Assembly (NCBI RefSeq): GCF_002158995.1
Contig: NZ_LOHF01000001.1
Coordinates: forward strand, 268,699 to 332,698
Origin: Pseudomonas caspiana
GTDB lineage: Bacteria > Pseudomonadota > Gammaproteobacteria > Pseudomonadales > Pseudomonadaceae
Direction of reading: 5' to 3'
DNA length: 64,000 nucleotides
In this document: positions 12,727 to 22,866 of the stretch, piece by piece
Numbering within the stretch: position 1 is the stretch's first letter
Layout of the letters: each line of letters starts with the position of its first letter
The notes under the pieces: generated by a model
The model's database searches: none
Told to the model about the DNA's origin: nothing
The model's input: only the letters and a program-made list of their open reading frames with translations
Program-made: the position numbers and the translations under genes

Positions 12727-15700
12727 ATGCATCTGCTGAGAACCCAGCCCGGTGGTTTTGTACCGGACGACAGTATTGCCGACTTGGGGCAAACCCCCGC
12801 CGAGCTTGTGATTCTCTGCAGCGGTGATTCAAGCCTGGCACTGCTCGCCGAAGCGGCTCAGCAACTGCCGGACGATTACCCGAGCTTGCGTCTGGCTAAC
12901 CCGATGCAGGTTCAAAACCACGCTTCGGTCGATCTCTATGTCGATGAGGTGCTGCGCCACGCCAAAGTGATTGTGATTTCACTGCACGGCGGGATCGGCT
13001 ACTGGCGCTACGGCGTCGAACGCCTGATGGAGCTGGCAGCACGGGGCGTGCAAGTGATCATGGTGCCGGGTTGTGACCGCCATGACCCCGAGCTGACTGA
13101 GCGCAGCACTGCGCCCGCCGAGGATTGCCACCGCTTATGGCAGTTTCTGCGTCAGGGCGGCATGCACAACGCACTGGATTTCTACCGTTGTCTTGCTACT
13201 CGTATGCTGGATCGGGATTATCCGTGGTCCGAGCCAAAAGCCTTGCCGCGTACTGCGGTTTACCATCCCCAAGGCGTCAGCGCCGATCCTGAAATATGGT
13301 TCGCTGACTGGGTGATGGATCAGCCCGTCGTAGCGCTGCTGTTCTACCGTTCCCACTTGCAGGCCGCCAATACCGCGTTCATCGACGTGTTCTGCGCTCG
13401 TTTGCAGGCGCAAGGCTTGAACCCGTTGCCCATCGCCGTGGCCAGCCTCAAAGAGGCGGGTTGCATGACGGTGGTCGAGGATTGGCTGGACGATGTGGGC
13501 GCTGAGCTGATCCTGAATACCACAGGTTTTGCTCAGTCCAGCCCGGAAACCCCGCACCTGCGGCCCTTCAGGCGCAATGTGCCAGTGATTCAGGCGATTT
13601 GCGCCCAGGATAACGAACCTGGCTGGCGCGCCAGCGAGCAAGGCCTGGGTGCCCGCGATCTGGCCATGCACATTGCGTTGCCGGAGCTGGACGGGCGGAT
13701 CATCAGTCGACCGATCAGCTTTAAGGATCTGGCCTGGCGCAGCGAGCGCAGTCAGTCGGATGTGGTCTGCTATCGCCCGCAGCCGGAGCGCATGGACTTT
13801 GTTGCTGAGCTGGCGCGTCGCTGGGTATTGCTTGGGCGTTTGCCGAACGCCGACAAGCGCGTTGCACTGATTCTGGCCAATTACCCCACCCGCGACGGGC
13901 GAATCGGCAATGGTGTCGGCCTCGATACGCCAGCGGCCGCACTTAATATCCTGCGTGCCATGCAGGGCGAGGGCTACCCGGTTGCCGGGTTGCCGGAAAC
14001 CGGCACTGACCTGATTCACCAGTTGCTCGGCGGCGTGACCAATTATCTGGACAACGTTGATCTGCGTCCCTGTCACCAAAGCATGGCGCTCGATGAGTAC
14101 ACCGCGGCGTTTGAGCAATTGCCTCTGGCCAACCGTGAAGCGGTGATTGCCCGCTGGGGCGCGCCGGATAAAGACCCGATGTTCCGCAGTGGGCGGATGA
14201 TGATTGCCGGGATCAGATTTGGCCTGACCTTTGTTGGTATTCAGCCCGCGCGGGGTTATCAGGTGGACGCCAGTGCGGTCTATCACGACCCTGATCTGGT
14301 CCCGCCCCATGGTTATCTGGCGTTCTATTTCTGGTTGCGTAAAGCCTACGGCGCACATGCGGTGGTGCATGTGGGCAAGCACGGCAATCTGGAATGGCTG
14401 CCGGGCAAGGGCGTCGGGCTGTCGGAGACTTGCTGGCCGGATGCGATTCTCGGCGCGATGCCAAACGTTTACCCATTCATCGTTAACGATCCGGGTGAGG
14501 GCGCTCAGGCAAAACGCCGCACGCAGGCGGTGATTATCGATCACCTTATGCCGCCGCTGACCCGGGCCGAAACCTACGGGCCGTTGCGCAATCTTGAGCT
14601 GCTCGCGGACGAGTACTACGAAGCACAGTTGCTTGATCCTCGTCGTGCTCTGGAACTGCAACGCGACATCCTCAAGCTGGTCCGCGAAACCCATATTGAT
14701 CGGGAATTGGCGCTGGGTAATTCCTTACAGGATGAAGACGCCGCGATCTGGCTGCCACGGCTGGACACCTATCTGTGTGATCTGAAGGAATCCCAGATTC
14801 GCGACGGTCTGCATATCTTCGGTGAGTCACCCACCGGCCGCCTGCGTATCGATACCTTGCTGGCGTTGTTGCGTATTCCTCGAGGCGATGGCCGGGGCGC
14901 GCAATCGAGTCTGTTGCGGGCCTTGAGTAAAGCCTTTGAGCTGGGTTTCGACCCGCTGGACTGTGAGCTTGCCGAGCCCTGGCTGGCAGCCAGGCCGCCA
15001 GCGCTTCTCGCCATCAGCGCAGATCCATGGCGAACGGCGGGTGATACCCGCGAGCGTTTGGAGCTGTACGCTGCGTGGATGATTGAACAAGTAATCGACG
15101 ATTTATATTTTGATATTCCTTTTGAAAACAAAGAGTTACTGGATATTGTTGATAGTTTAAAAGAAGTTGTGGCGCCGCGACTCGACGCATGTGGTCCGGC
15201 AGAGATTCAGGGTTTGCTGGATGCGCTACGCGGGCGCTTTGTACCCGCAGGCCCCAGCGGTGCGCCGAGTCGCGGGCGTATAGACGTGCTGCCTACCGGG
15301 CGTAACTTCTTTTCGGTCGATGTGCGAAATCTGCCCACCACCACCGCATGGCGTATTGGCTTCCAGTCAGCAAACTTGTTGCTGGAGAGGCACTTACAAG
15401 ACAATGGTGATCATTTACGTCAACTTGGGTTGTCGGTTTGGGGCACCGCAACCATGCGCACGGGTGGCGACGATATCGCCCAGGCGATGGCGCTGATGGG
15501 GGTACGGCCGGTCTGGGCGACTGGCAGTCAGCGTGTCGATGACTTCGAGATTCTGCCGTTGAGCTTGCTGGATCGACCGCGTGTTGACGTGACGCTACGG
15601 GTCTCGGGTTTCTTCCGCGACGCCTTCGCCAACCTGATCCGCCTGTTCGACGCTGCGGTACAGGCTGTCGCTGCTCTGGACGAGCCAGACGACATGAACC

Positions 15701-16488
15701 CGTTGGCCGCCAAGGTTCGCGAAGAGCGTGCCGCGCTGTTGAAAAACGGCGTTGCTGATGACGAGGCTGCGCGTCAGGCAGGCTGGCGTATCTTCGGCGC
15801 CAAGCCCGGTGCTTATGGTGCGGGCGTGCAGGGCGCCATCGACGGTCGTTTATGGCAGAGCCGGGATGATCTGGCCGAGGTTTATCTGAACTGGGGCGGT
15901 TACGCTTATGGCGCGGCCGATGAAGGCACGCCCGCGCGTGAGCGCTTTGCGAAACGCTTGTCGCAGGTTCAGGCGGTGGTGCAGAACCAGGACAACCGCG
16001 AGCACGACCTGCTCGATTCGAACGACTATTACCAGTTCCAGGGTGGCATGCTCGCGGCCGCTGAAAGCCTCAGTGGCCAGAAGACCGCCAGCTACCATGG
16101 CGACCATAGCCAGCCGGACTTGCCGAAGATTCGTACGCTGAAGGAAGAGCTGAACCGGGTCATCCGCTCCCGGGCGGCGAATCCGAAATGGATCGACGGC
16201 GTCAAACGCCATGGTTATAAAGGCGCATTCGAGATGGCCGCCACTGTGAACTTCCTGTTTGCGTTCGATGCCACCACCGAATTGATTGACGACCATCAAT
16301 ATGCGCTTTTGGCCGATGCCTATCTGCTGGATCCGTCGACCCGGGAATTCATTCAGCAGCACAACCCTGATGCCTTGCGTGATATGACCGAACGTATGCT
16401 TGAAGCCCAGCAGCGTGGGCTATGGCAAGAGCCAGGTAATTATCGTGATGCGCTGGAAAGCCTGTTGCTGGATATAGAAGAGAGCTGA
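12727..16488 (+). CDS. cobN: Cobaltochelatase large subunit CobN
   Basis: CobN binds hydrogenobyrinic acid a,c-diamide and inserts cobalt with ATP hydrolysed by its partner subunits. It is the relative of ChlH in magnesium chelatase. The 1253 residues are full length and show family segments throughout, among them [12 protein letters not shown] near residue 85, [20 protein letters not shown] near residue 546, and a conserved C-terminal block with [13 protein letters not shown]. The codons at about 15080-15180 are unusually AT-rich ([19 protein letters not shown]), but the frame is unbroken. It shares one base with chlI, whose product is its likely motor partner in place of CobS/CobT. Confidence 0.97.
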   Translation: MHLLRTQPGGFVPDDSIADLGQTPAELVILCSGDSSLALLAEAAQQLPDDYPSLRLANPMQVQNHASVDLYVDEVLRHAKVIVISLHGGIGYWRYGVERLMELAARGVQVIMVPGCDRHDPELTERSTAPAEDCHRLWQFLRQGGMHNALDFYRCLATRMLDRDYPWSEPKALPRTAVYHPQGVSADPEIWFADWVMDQPVVALLFYRSHLQAANTAFIDVFCARLQAQGLNPLPIAVASLKEAGCMTVVEDWLDDVGAELILNTTGFAQSSPETPHLRPFRRNVPVIQAICAQDNEPGWRASEQGLGARDLAMHIALPELDGRIISRPISFKDLAWRSERSQSDVVCYRPQPERMDFVAELARRWVLLGRLPNADKRVALILANYPTRDGRIGNGVGLDTPAAALNILRAMQGEGYPVAGLPETGTDLIHQLLGGVTNYLDNVDLRPCHQSMALDEYTAAFEQLPLANREAVIARWGAPDKDPMFRSGRMMIAGIRFGLTFVGIQPARGYQVDASAVYHDPDLVPPHGYLAFYFWLRKAYGAHAVVHVGKHGNLEWLPGKGVGLSETCWPDAILGAMPNVYPFIVNDPGEGAQAKRRTQAVIIDHLMPPLTRAETYGPLRNLELLADEYYEAQLLDPRRALELQRDILKLVRETHIDRELALGNSLQDEDAAIWLPRLDTYLCDLKESQIRDGLHIFGESPTGRLRIDTLLALLRIPRGDGRGAQSSLLRALSKAFELGFDPLDCELAEPWLAARPPALLAISADPWRTAGDTRERLELYAAWMIEQVIDDLYFDIPFENKELLDIVDSLKEVVAPRLDACGPAEIQGLLDALRGRFVPAGPSGAPSRGRIDVLPTGRNFFSVDVRNLPTTTAWRIGFQSANLLLERHLQDNGDHLRQLGLSVWGTATMRTGGDDIAQAMALMGVRPVWATGSQRVDDFEILPLSLLDRPRVDVTLRVSGFFRDAFANLIRLFDAAVQAVAALDEPDDMNPLAAKVREERAALLKNGVADDEAARQAGWRIFGAKPGAYGAGVQGAIDGRLWQSRDDLAEVYLNWGGYAYGAADEGTPARERFAKRLSQVQAVVQNQDNREHDLLDSNDYYQFQGGMLAAAESLSGQKTASYHGDHSQPDLPKIRTLKEELNRVIRSRAANPKWIDGVKRHGYKGAFEMAATVNFLFAFDATTELIDDHQYALLADAYLLDPSTREFIQQHNPDALRDMTERMLEAQQRGLWQEPGNYRDALESLLLDIEES

Positions 16489-17528
16489 TGACGTTGCCTG
16501 ACAAGATTCTGAGCGACACCCCGCATTTCCCGCTGGCTGCAGTGGTGGGTGCCGACGAACTGAAACTGGCGCTGTGCCTGACCGCCATTGACCCGAAAAT
16601 CGGCGGTGTGCTGATTGAAGGGCCGCGGGGCATGGCGAAATCGACGCTGGCACGGGGGCTGGCGGACTTACTGGCAAGCGGGCAGTTTGTCACGCTGCCG
16701 TTAGGCGCTACCGAAGAACGGCTGGTGGGTACCCTGGATCTGGACGCTGCGTTGGGCGCAGGTCGGGCGGAGTTTTCACCTGGCGTGCTGGCCAAGGCCG
16801 ATGGCGGCGTGCTGTATGTCGATGAAGTGAACCTGTTGGCTGATCATCTGGTTGACCTGCTGCTGGACGTTGCTGCCAGCGGCGTGAATCTGGTGGAGCG
16901 TGACGGCATCTCTCATCGTCATCCGGCGCGGTTCGTGCTGATTGGCACCATGAACCCTGAAGAGGGTGAACTGCGGCCACAGTTACTGGATCGCTTCGGC
17001 CTGAACGTGGCGCTGGGCGGGCAGACATTGCCGGCCGAGCGTGGGCAAATCATCCGCCGGCGTCTGGACTTCGACAGCGATCCGCAGGCCTTTTGCGCGC
17101 AGTGGAGTGATCAGCAGCAGGCCCTGAAACTGCGCTGCGAGCAGGCGCGCAGTATTCTGGGCAACATCGCGCTGGATGATCAGTCACTCGCTGTCATTAC
17201 CGAGCGCTGTTTTGCTGCGGGTGTCGATGGTATGCGTGCTGATCTGGTCTGGCTGAGAGCTGCCCGTGCCCATGCGGCATGGCGCGGTGTTTCGGTCATT
17301 GAAGAGCAGGACATCGACGCCGTGGCAGAGTTTGCCTTGCGTCATCGGCGTCGTAACTCTCCTCAAGAGCAGCAGGCACCGCAACAACCTGCATGGCAGC
17401 AAAACCCGCCTACACACACTCAACAGTCCGCGCCGGATCAAGGGCAGGGCAGTTGGGGGGAATTGCCAGCGCAGGCCATGCCGACAGGCGTGCGTCGTGA
17501 AGTGCCGAGCTGGCCAAAAAAGCCTTAG
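16488..17528 (+). CDS. chlI: AAA+ chelatase subunit, ChlI-like (small subunit)
   Basis: This is the ATPase ring subunit that powers metal insertion by CobN. The 346 residues show Walker [10 protein letters not shown] near residue 45, the Walker B segment [12 protein letters not shown] near residue 108, and [15 protein letters not shown] with the arginine of sensor/finger regions. The C-terminus is a glutamine/proline-rich linker ending SWPKKP and TAG. It overlaps the cobN stop by one base (TGATG). The last sense codons are CCA AAA AAG, which form a slippery heptamer, so a share of ribosomes probably moves into the -1 frame and makes the longer ChlI-VWA protein. Without the shift the product is a complete small subunit. 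Confidence 0.93.
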   Translation: MTLPDKILSDTPHFPLAAVVGADELKLALCLTAIDPKIGGVLIEGPRGMAKSTLARGLADLLASGQFVTLPLGATEERLVGTLDLDAALGAGRAEFSPGVLAKADGGVLYVDEVNLLADHLVDLLLDVAASGVNLVERDGISHRHPARFVLIGTMNPEEGELRPQLLDRFGLNVALGGQTLPAERGQIIRRRLDFDSDPQAFCAQWSDQQQALKLRCEQARSILGNIALDDQSLAVITERCFAAGVDGMRADLVWLRAARAHAAWRGVSVIEEQDIDAVAEFALRHRRRNSPQEQQAPQQPAWQQNPPTHTQQSAPDQGQGSWGELPAQAMPTGVRREVPSWPKKP

Positions 17529-17563
17529 GCATCCGTCCTCGCACAGTTCCGGGGGCGGATGCC
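17516..17563 (+). promoter_or_regulatory. Probable -1 programmed ribosomal frameshift signal
   Basis: The heptamer A AAA AAG (17516-17522) is in the frame required for tandem -1 slippage and is the same heptamer used in E. coli dnaX. After a 5-base spacer an 11-bp stem begins: GGCATCCGTCC (17528-17538) pairs with GGGCGGATGCC (17553-17563), including one G-U pair, around a 14-base loop. The zero-frame stop TAG (17526-17528) touches the base of the stem. The -1 frame is open from here to 18193 and encodes the VWA domain. I see no strong upstream Shine-Dalgarno-like stimulator. Efficiency is unknown. Confidence 0.85.
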
Positions 17564-18193
17564 AAGCCCCGGCGCGGTAAAGTGGCGGGTGGTCGAACCG
17601 GGGCGTTACGCAGCGGAGCTGACGGAGCGATTGCCTGGTTGCCGACGCTGTTGCGCGGACGGCCCAAGGTCCGCGCCGACCTGATCCGTCAACCACGAAG
17701 CCAGCACGCCAATGAGCTGTGGCTGGTGATCGTCGATGCATCGGCTTCCACCAAGCGCCATCAAATGCTGCGCGAGGCCAAAGGTCTGCTGGCCGAACTG
17801 TTTGATGACGCCTATCGCCGCCGTGTGCGTCTGGCGCTGCTGACGGCCAGCGGCAACACTCCGCGCTGGCAGCATCAAGGGCTCAAAGCGTCGCGGGCAT
17901 TGCAACCCTGGCTGGATGAACTGGGTGCAGGTGGCGGCACGCCGTTAATCGCTGCGTTTGATCAGGCTCGCCAATGGCTGGATAAACGTCAGAAGCAGCA
18001 TCCTGCCGAAAAACAGCGTCTGCTGGTCATGACAGATGGGCGGGTGAAAGACTCGGGCGGGCTATCGGCCTTCAACTGTCCGGGCTTGCTGATCGATATT
18101 GAAAGCGGACCGATTCGACTGGGGAGGGCGCAACAGATAGCGATGGGGCTGGGGATTGAGTATCAGCACATTAATGAACTGAAGACTCGCTAG
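17522..18193 (+). CDS. VWA (ChlD-type) domain, read as -1 frameshift extension of chlI
   Basis: This frame encodes the integrin-type metal-binding domain that the medium chelatase subunit (ChlD/CobT) uses to contact CobN and substrate. The MIDAS motif DxSxS is present as DASAS, and MTDGR is the later family motif. From 17522 the frame reads an arginine/proline linker ([20 protein letters not shown]) and then the domain. That linker joins smoothly to ChlI residue 345, giving a 568-residue fusion. No ATG exists in the linker; the first possible independent start is a GTG at 17582, with no convincing ribosome site. A stop at 17498-17500 closes the frame upstream. I think frameshift expression is the more likely route. 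Confidence 0.85.
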   Translation, partial: ALGIRPRTVPGADAKPRRGKVAGGRTGALRSGADGAIAWLPTLLRGRPKVRADLIRQPRSQHANELWLVIVDASASTKRHQMLREAKGLLAELFDDAYRRRVRLALLTASGNTPRWQHQGLKASRALQPWLDELGAGGGTPLIAAFDQARQWLDKRQKQHPAEKQRLLVMTDGRVKDSGGLSAFNCPGLLIDIESGPIRLGRAQQIAMGLGIEYQHINELKTR

Positions 18194-18247
18194 GCCCGTA
18201 GAACTCTCGAACCGCTGCGATACGATCTACTACCTGGAATGCCATCC

Positions 18248-18319
18248 GGTAGGAGCTGCCGAAGGCTGCGATGCGTCTGTTCTGACACTCCGCCATCGCG
18301 GCCTGCGGCAGCTCCTGCC
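18248..18319. repeat. Inverted repeat with 26-bp arms after the chelatase operon
   Basis: Arms 18248-18273 (GGTAGGAGCTGCCGAAGGCT..) and 18294-18319 are imperfect reverse complements around 20 bases. It belongs to the 'GGAGCTGCCG.AGGCTGCGA' family of Pseudomonas intergenic repeats, also seen at 38684. It lies between convergent genes and may act as a two-way transcript end. Confidence 0.72.
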
Positions 18320-18335
18320 GGGTACTGCGATTGCT

Positions 18336-18602
18336 TCAGGCTGGCATGGTCCACGGCTCAAGGCGGTGGCCTTCATTGCTGATTTCAGCACGGGCCAGTT
18401 CAAGCTCGTTGGCCAGGCGTTTGGCATCCGAATAGGTGCTGCGTGCGATCTGGCGGCGACCAATACGATTGCTGGTACGGTCGATGACCGTCAGGCTCAG
18501 CTCGCCGTTACCGTCTTGCGGTGCCCAGGCGACGCATTGGAAAGGTTCAAAAGCGTGTCCAGCGATCAAGAGTGCATCGTTGAAGCGCAATGGGGCGTTC
18601 AT
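18336..18602 (-). CDS. Small conserved-looking protein of unknown function
   Basis: An 88-residue soluble protein with no motif I can name. It has balanced composition, with a likely beta-rich first half (QCVAWAPQDGNGELSLTVID) followed by a helical part (SDAKRLANELELARAEIS). The ATG at 18602 has a good ribosome site (GAGGAAAT). It stands alone, with an inverted repeat downstream and a 376-bp gap upstream. I think it is a real gene because of the start signal and regular composition, but no role can be given. Confidence 0.7.
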   Translation of the reverse strand: MNAPLRFNDALLIAGHAFEPFQCVAWAPQDGNGELSLTVIDRTSNRIGRRQIARSTYSDAKRLANELELARAEISNEGHRLEPWTMPA

Positions 18603-18978
18603 GGTTATTTCCTCAAAGTGCCCGTATCAAATTTGAGCGCTGTCGGTTGGGCTTACCGTTCAGCGGGTTACTTGTGTTGATGACCCCCGACACCTTTCAA
18701 GTCACACAGCTCGCCGATTATTTTCAAATTTTTTTACATGCCCCCTGTATTCACGGCCTCCGGCACCGAGGTTCGACGAATATTCAGCAACCCGCGCCGC
18801 ATAAAAAACGCCCGCCCGCCATTCATGAACAGCTAATTACCTTTCGATCTGAACCATATAGTCAAACAGTCCAAGCGACTGTCAAATATTTGCTAATGTT
18901 CAAATCGTTAGTTGCAACTACCTGTTTATAAAATGATTTTACTCATCTGATTTTCAATCGCGGCGCCAAGGAATCCCC
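18603..18978. other. AT-rich intergenic region upstream of the VpsR-like regulator
   Basis: This 376-bp gap separates two divergent starts. It is noticeably richer in A and T than its neighbours, especially 18700-18760 and 18860-18960. It must hold the promoter of the regulator gene at 18979 and of the small gene at 18602. I could not pick out a convincing -35/-10 pair or operator, nor any gene. Confidence 0.6.
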
Positions 18979-20307
18979 ATGCATGAATCGGCACCACCAC
19001 TGCGACGCTTGTTAATTGTTGATCCGTGCGACGATTGTCATCAGCTTATTCCCGTCCTGCGTGCCGCGGGCTGGGATGTCGATAGCAGTACGGTTGAATC
19101 CGCTGTCAGTCGCAGTTGCGACGTGGGCTTGATTCGCCTGATGCCTTATCACTTCGAGCATCCGGAGGTCGTCAAGGATCTGATCACGCGCAGTCACACC
19201 GAATGGATCGCGGTATTGAGCCCGGACGACCTGCGTCGGGAGAAAATCGGTGATTTTGTCTGCAAATGGTTTTTTGACTTTCATACATTGCCGTTTGACG
19301 TCGCGCGCATGCAGGTCACCCTGGGTCGTGCCTACGGCATGGCGCGTTTGCGTGCACAGGGCGCCGTCTTTGTATCGGGGCCAGAACACGAGATGCTCGG
19401 CGAGAGTCGTCCGATCCGTGAGCTGCGCAGGCTGCTGAGCAAGCTGGCACCTACGGAGTCGCCGGTATTGATTCGCGGTGAGCCGGGCACCGGCAAAGAA
19501 CTGGTGGCGCGCACCCTGCATTCTCAATCGCAACGGCGCAGCAAGCCGTTCGTTGCAATCAACTGCGCGACTACGCCGGAGCACTTGCTCCAGGGCGAAT
19601 TGTTCGGCTATGAGAAAGGCGCGTTCGAAGGCGCAAACGAGCTGAAAATCGGCAGCATCGAGGCCGCCGATGGCGGTACCTTGTTTCTCGATGAAATCGG
19701 CGATTTACCCATGGAGCTGCAAGCCAATCTGCTGCGCTTTCTGCAGGACAAACAGGTCGAGCGCGTCGGCGGACGAGAAGCCATTTCCGTAGATGTGAGG
19801 GTTCTGGCAGCTACCCATGTCGATCTAGAGTCGGCCATCCGTAAAAAACGTTTTCGCGAGGACTTGTATTACCGCCTGAACGTTCTTCAGGTGGGGACCG
19901 CGCCGTTGCGTGAGCGGCACGGTGATCTGGCGTTGCTGGCCAATCATTTTGCGCATTTTTATAGCCAGGAAACCGGACGTCGCGTGCGCAACTTCAGTCA
20001 GGACGCATTGGTCGCAATGGGTAAGCATGACTGGCCGGGCAATGTGCGCGAGTTGGCCAATCGAGTTCGCCGTGGGCTGGTGCTTGCCGAGGGCCGGCAG
20101 ATTGAAGCGGCTGACCTGGGTTTGCTCGGTGAGGACGATATCGTCAGTACCATGGGCACCCTGGAGGACTATAAGTCCCGGGCCGAGCGTCAGGCCTTGT
20201 GTGATGTATTGACCCGTCACAGCGACAACCTGAGTGTCGCTGCCAAGGTACTGGGGATTTCCCGGCCGACGTTCTACCGGTTGCTGCACAAGCACCAGAT
20301 TCGTTGA
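18979..20307 (+). CDS. AAA+ enhancer-binding regulator, VpsR/FleQ-like, with altered GAFTGA loop
   Basis: The 442 residues comprise an N-terminal receiver-like domain (residues 1-125) with weak similarity to VpsR, a central AAA+ domain and a C-terminal Fis-type helix-turn-helix (NLSVAAKVLGISRPTFYRLL). Walker A is GEPGTGKE (167-174) and Walker B GGTLFLDEIGDL. The sigma-54 contact loop reads GAFEGA (214-219) instead of GAFTGA, with Glu at the key Thr position. A changed loop is typical of relatives such as VpsR that work without sigma-54, so it may not activate sigma-54 promoters. VpsR and FleQ bind cyclic di-GMP; whether this one does is not visible. The ATG at 18979 follows AAGGA by six bases. 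Confidence 0.86.
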   Translation: MHESAPPLRRLLIVDPCDDCHQLIPVLRAAGWDVDSSTVESAVSRSCDVGLIRLMPYHFEHPEVVKDLITRSHTEWIAVLSPDDLRREKIGDFVCKWFFDFHTLPFDVARMQVTLGRAYGMARLRAQGAVFVSGPEHEMLGESRPIRELRRLLSKLAPTESPVLIRGEPGTGKELVARTLHSQSQRRSKPFVAINCATTPEHLLQGELFGYEKGAFEGANELKIGSIEAADGGTLFLDEIGDLPMELQANLLRFLQDKQVERVGGREAISVDVRVLAATHVDLESAIRKKRFREDLYYRLNVLQVGTAPLRERHGDLALLANHFAHFYSQETGRRVRNFSQDALVAMGKHDWPGNVRELANRVRRGLVLAEGRQIEAADLGLLGEDDIVSTMGTLEDYKSRAERQALCDVLTRHSDNLSVAAKVLGISRPTFYRLLHKHQIR

Positions 20308-20310
20308 GCC

Positions 20311-20838
20311 TCAAGCGTGCTCGAGTAGATGTTCGACCGCGGCGAAGGCCTGCTCACGGCGTTGCTGCCAGTCACCGCCAATCACTTGCCAGGTCTGCTG
20401 ATGTTGTTCAAGCCAGTGCAGCGTGTCGCGGAAAAACGTTTGTCGTGACACAAACTCAGGCTGGCAACGTTGGCCATCGCCGACCCATTCGACACCGCTC
20501 GGGTCGAGCAGGAGATGCAGGTCATAGTGTTGCGCCAGCAGTGCAGGCTCGATCCACGCAGGGCAATCGCCAAATAACGTCTGACTCCAAAGAATATTGC
20601 TCAATAGATGCGTATCGAGAATCAGCAATTGGGGCTCAGTAGCGCGAGCGGCGTTTTCGTTGTCCAGTTGGCCTTGAGCGATTAGAGGAATGTCTGCGTA
20701 GGTCGTGTCCCGTTGATTCTGCTCGATGAAGAAACGCACATACTCACCCACCAGAACCCCGCCGAAGCAGCGCTGTATTTCTGCTGCCAGCCAGCTTTTG
20801 CCGCTGGACTCAGGGCCTGTCAGCACAACAACTTTCAT
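20311..20838 (-). CDS. NadR-like P-loop kinase (possible nicotinamide riboside kinase)
   Basis: A 175-residue P-loop protein resembling the C-terminal ribosylnicotinamide kinase domain of NadR, which phosphorylates nicotinamide riboside to NMN for NAD salvage. Visible are Walker A GPESSGKSWL near residue 8, GEYVRFFIEQ near residue 31, and LLILDTHLLSN near residue 70, matching Walker B of that family. The nucleotidyltransferase and DNA-binding domains of full NadR are absent. The ATG at 20838 was chosen; a TTG one codon upstream is possible. It converges with the regulator gene, leaving 3 bp between stops. No pnuC transporter gene lies next to it, though the pair is common. Confidence 0.78.
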   Translation of the reverse strand: MKVVVLTGPESSGKSWLAAEIQRCFGGVLVGEYVRFFIEQNQRDTTYADIPLIAQGQLDNENAARATEPQLLILDTHLLSNILWSQTLFGDCPAWIEPALLAQHYDLHLLLDPSGVEWVGDGQRCQPEFVSRQTFFRDTLHWLEQHQQTWQVIGGDWQQRREQAFAAVEHLLEHA

Positions 20839-21217
20839 CAAGTCGCGACCTTTTCCGGAACTAGAATGGCGCCTGCGGCCATTGCGGTGGTTTTGAGTCC
20901 GGGCATTGCGATTGCCCGGAGGTGGAAAACGGCCGCGATTGTAAGCGCATAGACCATCGAGCGCAGTGATTCGTCAAAAAAACGTCTGATAGCGACTACT
21001 TGAAGAATTGCCTCCGTTACGTCAATGGTTTCACGTCAAGCTTCAATGGCAGCGTCCGGCTTTAAGGTCTGCTAGGATCGCCACGCCTTGCCTTGGTCAA
21101 CGATGTAAGCATCCGTTTTTAACGGACTTTTCACCTTTCGACGGGCATATTTGCGCGCTGTTTGAACATGACAATATCAAGAAGCCTGCTTCGAGCAATG
21201 CTTCACTTGGGGGAATG
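20839..21217. other. Intergenic region between the NadR-like kinase and uppP
   Basis: A 379-bp gap between divergent genes. It contains a small hairpin, CCGGGCATTGCGATTGCCCGG near 20901. I see no supported gene: the reading frame running into uppP from 21008 gives protein unlike the family. Promoters for both flanking genes are expected here but none stands out. Confidence 0.55.
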
Positions 21218-22048
21218 ATGGATCTATGGACCGCCGCTCAGGCACTGATTCTCGGGATTGTGGAGGGACTGACGGAGTTCCTGCCTATTTCCAGTACCGG
21301 ACACCAGATCATTGTTGCGGACTTGATCGATTTTGGTGGCGAGAGGGCGATGGCCTTTAACATCATTATTCAGCTTGGCGCGATACTCGCGGTGGTCTGG
21401 GAGTTTCGGCGCAAGATCCTCGACGTGGTGGTTGGCCTGCCCAGGCAACGTCAGGCGCAACGCTTCTCCATCAACCTGCTGATCGCTTTTTTGCCCGCTG
21501 TGATACTGGGCGTAATGTTCGCAGACCTGATCCACGAATACCTGTTCAACCCGATCACGGTGGCGACGGCGCTTGTTATAGGCGGTGTGATCATGCTCTG
21601 GGCCGAGCGCCGGGATCACGTGGTGCATGCTGAAAGCGTTGACGACATGACCTGGCGTGATGCGCTGAAAGTTGGCTGTGCCCAGTGTCTGGCGATGATT
21701 CCGGGCACGTCCCGTTCTGGCTCGACGATCATTGGCGGCCTGCTGTTTGGCCTGTCGCGCAAGACCGCCACCGAGTTTTCATTCTTCCTGGCCATGCCAA
21801 CGATGGTCGGCGCGGCGGTGTATTCGGGCTACAAGTATCGCCACTTGTTCCAGCCTGACGATTTTCCGGTATTTGCCCTGGGCTTCGTTGTCTCCTTCAT
21901 CTTCGCCATGATTGCCGTACGTGGCCTGCTCAAGTTCATCGCCACCCATAGCTACGCGGTATTTGCGTGGTACCGCATCGTCTTCGGTCTGTTGATTCTG
22001 GCGACCTGGCAGTTCGGCTGGATTGACTGGACCAGCGTGCAAGGTTGA
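21218..22048 (+). CDS. uppP: Undecaprenyl-diphosphate phosphatase
   Basis: UppP (BacA) dephosphorylates undecaprenyl diphosphate on the outer face of the inner membrane, recycling the lipid carrier for peptidoglycan and other wall polymers. Its excess gives bacitracin tolerance. The 276 residues carry the family motifs [15 protein letters not shown] near residue 15 and [10 protein letters not shown] near residue 165, both with catalytic residues, spread over about eight membrane helices. The start is one of two adjacent ATGs (21215 or 21218) behind TTGGGGGA. The stop codon overlaps the start of the DUF1294 gene. Confidence 0.95.
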   Translation: MDLWTAAQALILGIVEGLTEFLPISSTGHQIIVADLIDFGGERAMAFNIIIQLGAILAVVWEFRRKILDVVVGLPRQRQAQRFSINLLIAFLPAVILGVMFADLIHEYLFNPITVATALVIGGVIMLWAERRDHVVHAESVDDMTWRDALKVGCAQCLAMIPGTSRSGSTIIGGLLFGLSRKTATEFSFFLAMPTMVGAAVYSGYKYRHLFQPDDFPVFALGFVVSFIFAMIAVRGLLKFIATHSYAVFAWYRIVFGLLILATWQFGWIDWTSVQG

Positions 22049-22485
22049 TGAACTCAGAGCAACGCGTCAGAACGAACAAACCGACGACTGCTAAACAGCA
22101 GGCGTTGCGTTATCCGCGACTGAAGCTGGCTATTTTTCTGATGATCTGTGCGCTACCGGGTGCCGGCCTCACGTCGTTACTGCTCAATGGCGTGTGGGTG
22201 CCCGGCGCGATCTATGCAGTGATGAGTTTGTTGGCGTTCTTCCTGTATTGGCGTGACAAGCGTCAGGCCAGAACAAATGAATGGAGAACGCCGGAGAAAG
22301 CGCTGCACGCAGTCGAACTGCTGGGCGGCTGGCCGGGCGCACTGGTTGCACAGCAAGCGTTTCGGCATAAAACCCGCAAACTGTCGTTCCAGTTAGTGTT
22401 CTGGTTGATCGTCTTGCTGCATCAGGCGATCTGGATTGATCGCCTGTTTCTCGGCGGCAACTACCTGACCAGGCATTTCTATTAA
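22048..22485 (+). CDS. DUF1294 membrane protein
   Basis: A 145-residue protein with three to four membrane segments and the DUF1294 core FFLYWRDKRQARTNEWRTPE, followed by LLGGWPGALVAQQAFRHKT. The function of this family is unknown; in some proteins it is fused to a cold-shock domain, which is absent here. The ATG overlaps the uppP stop (TGATG), so the two are translationally coupled. An in-frame TTG at 22045 is a less likely start. Confidence 0.87.
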   Translation: MNSEQRVRTNKPTTAKQQALRYPRLKLAIFLMICALPGAGLTSLLLNGVWVPGAIYAVMSLLAFFLYWRDKRQARTNEWRTPEKALHAVELLGGWPGALVAQQAFRHKTRKLSFQLVFWLIVLLHQAIWIDRLFLGGNYLTRHFY

Positions 22486-22521
22486 GCCGTCACAGCTTAA
22501 ACCCGTCACCGCCTCAAGCCG

Positions 22522-22866
22522 TTACAACTTCAGGGCGATCTGCTGTTTCTTCGGCAGCTTACTGACCACCAATTGATGAGACCGAGTCAGCAGGTCACGC
22601 AACTCGACGTCGCTCAGGGAGTAGGGTGTAGCGACGCTGATCCAGTAGGCCCGTGCCAGATACGGCGCGGGACGAATGCCCGGACGGTCGACGTAGCCGA
22701 GAAACAGTTCGGGTGCGACCTTGAATGACAAGCCTTTGCCCGCCAGATCCATCACCGCAAACATTTTGTTGCCTGCAATGGAAAACACACGGGTGCCACC
22801 CCATTTGTAATCTTCTCGAGCGCCAGGCAGTTGCAGGCAAAACCCGGCGACCTCTTCAGTGTCCAT
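22522..22866 (-). CDS. MmcQ/YjbR family protein
   Basis: A 114-residue protein of the MmcQ/YjbR family (double-wing DNA-binding-like fold). Family marks are LPGAREDYKWGGTRVFSI, KMFAVMDLAGKGLSFKV, and RAYWISVATPYSLSDVELRDLL. Its cellular role is not known. The ATG at 22866 lies inside the last codons of the upstream lysR gene (11-bp overlap), suggesting co-transcription. A longer frame back to 23058 would be antisense-free but overlaps lysR far more and is not family-like. Confidence 0.86.
   Translation of the reverse strand: MDTEEVAGFCLQLPGAREDYKWGGTRVFSIAGNKMFAVMDLAGKGLSFKVAPELFLGYVDRPGIRPAPYLARAYWISVATPYSLSDVELRDLLTRSHQLVVSKLPKKQQIALKL

Noticed and set aside
13135..14694. A 519-codon open frame on the minus strand inside cobN
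   Set aside because: Antisense shadow of CobN with no family features or start signal.
17498..17582. A sequencing or assembly error joining chlI and the VWA frame
   Set aside because: An indel in the A-run could explain it, but the exact A_AAA_AAG phase, 5-nt spacer and long stem right after it are more than an error would give. It cannot be fully excluded without reads.
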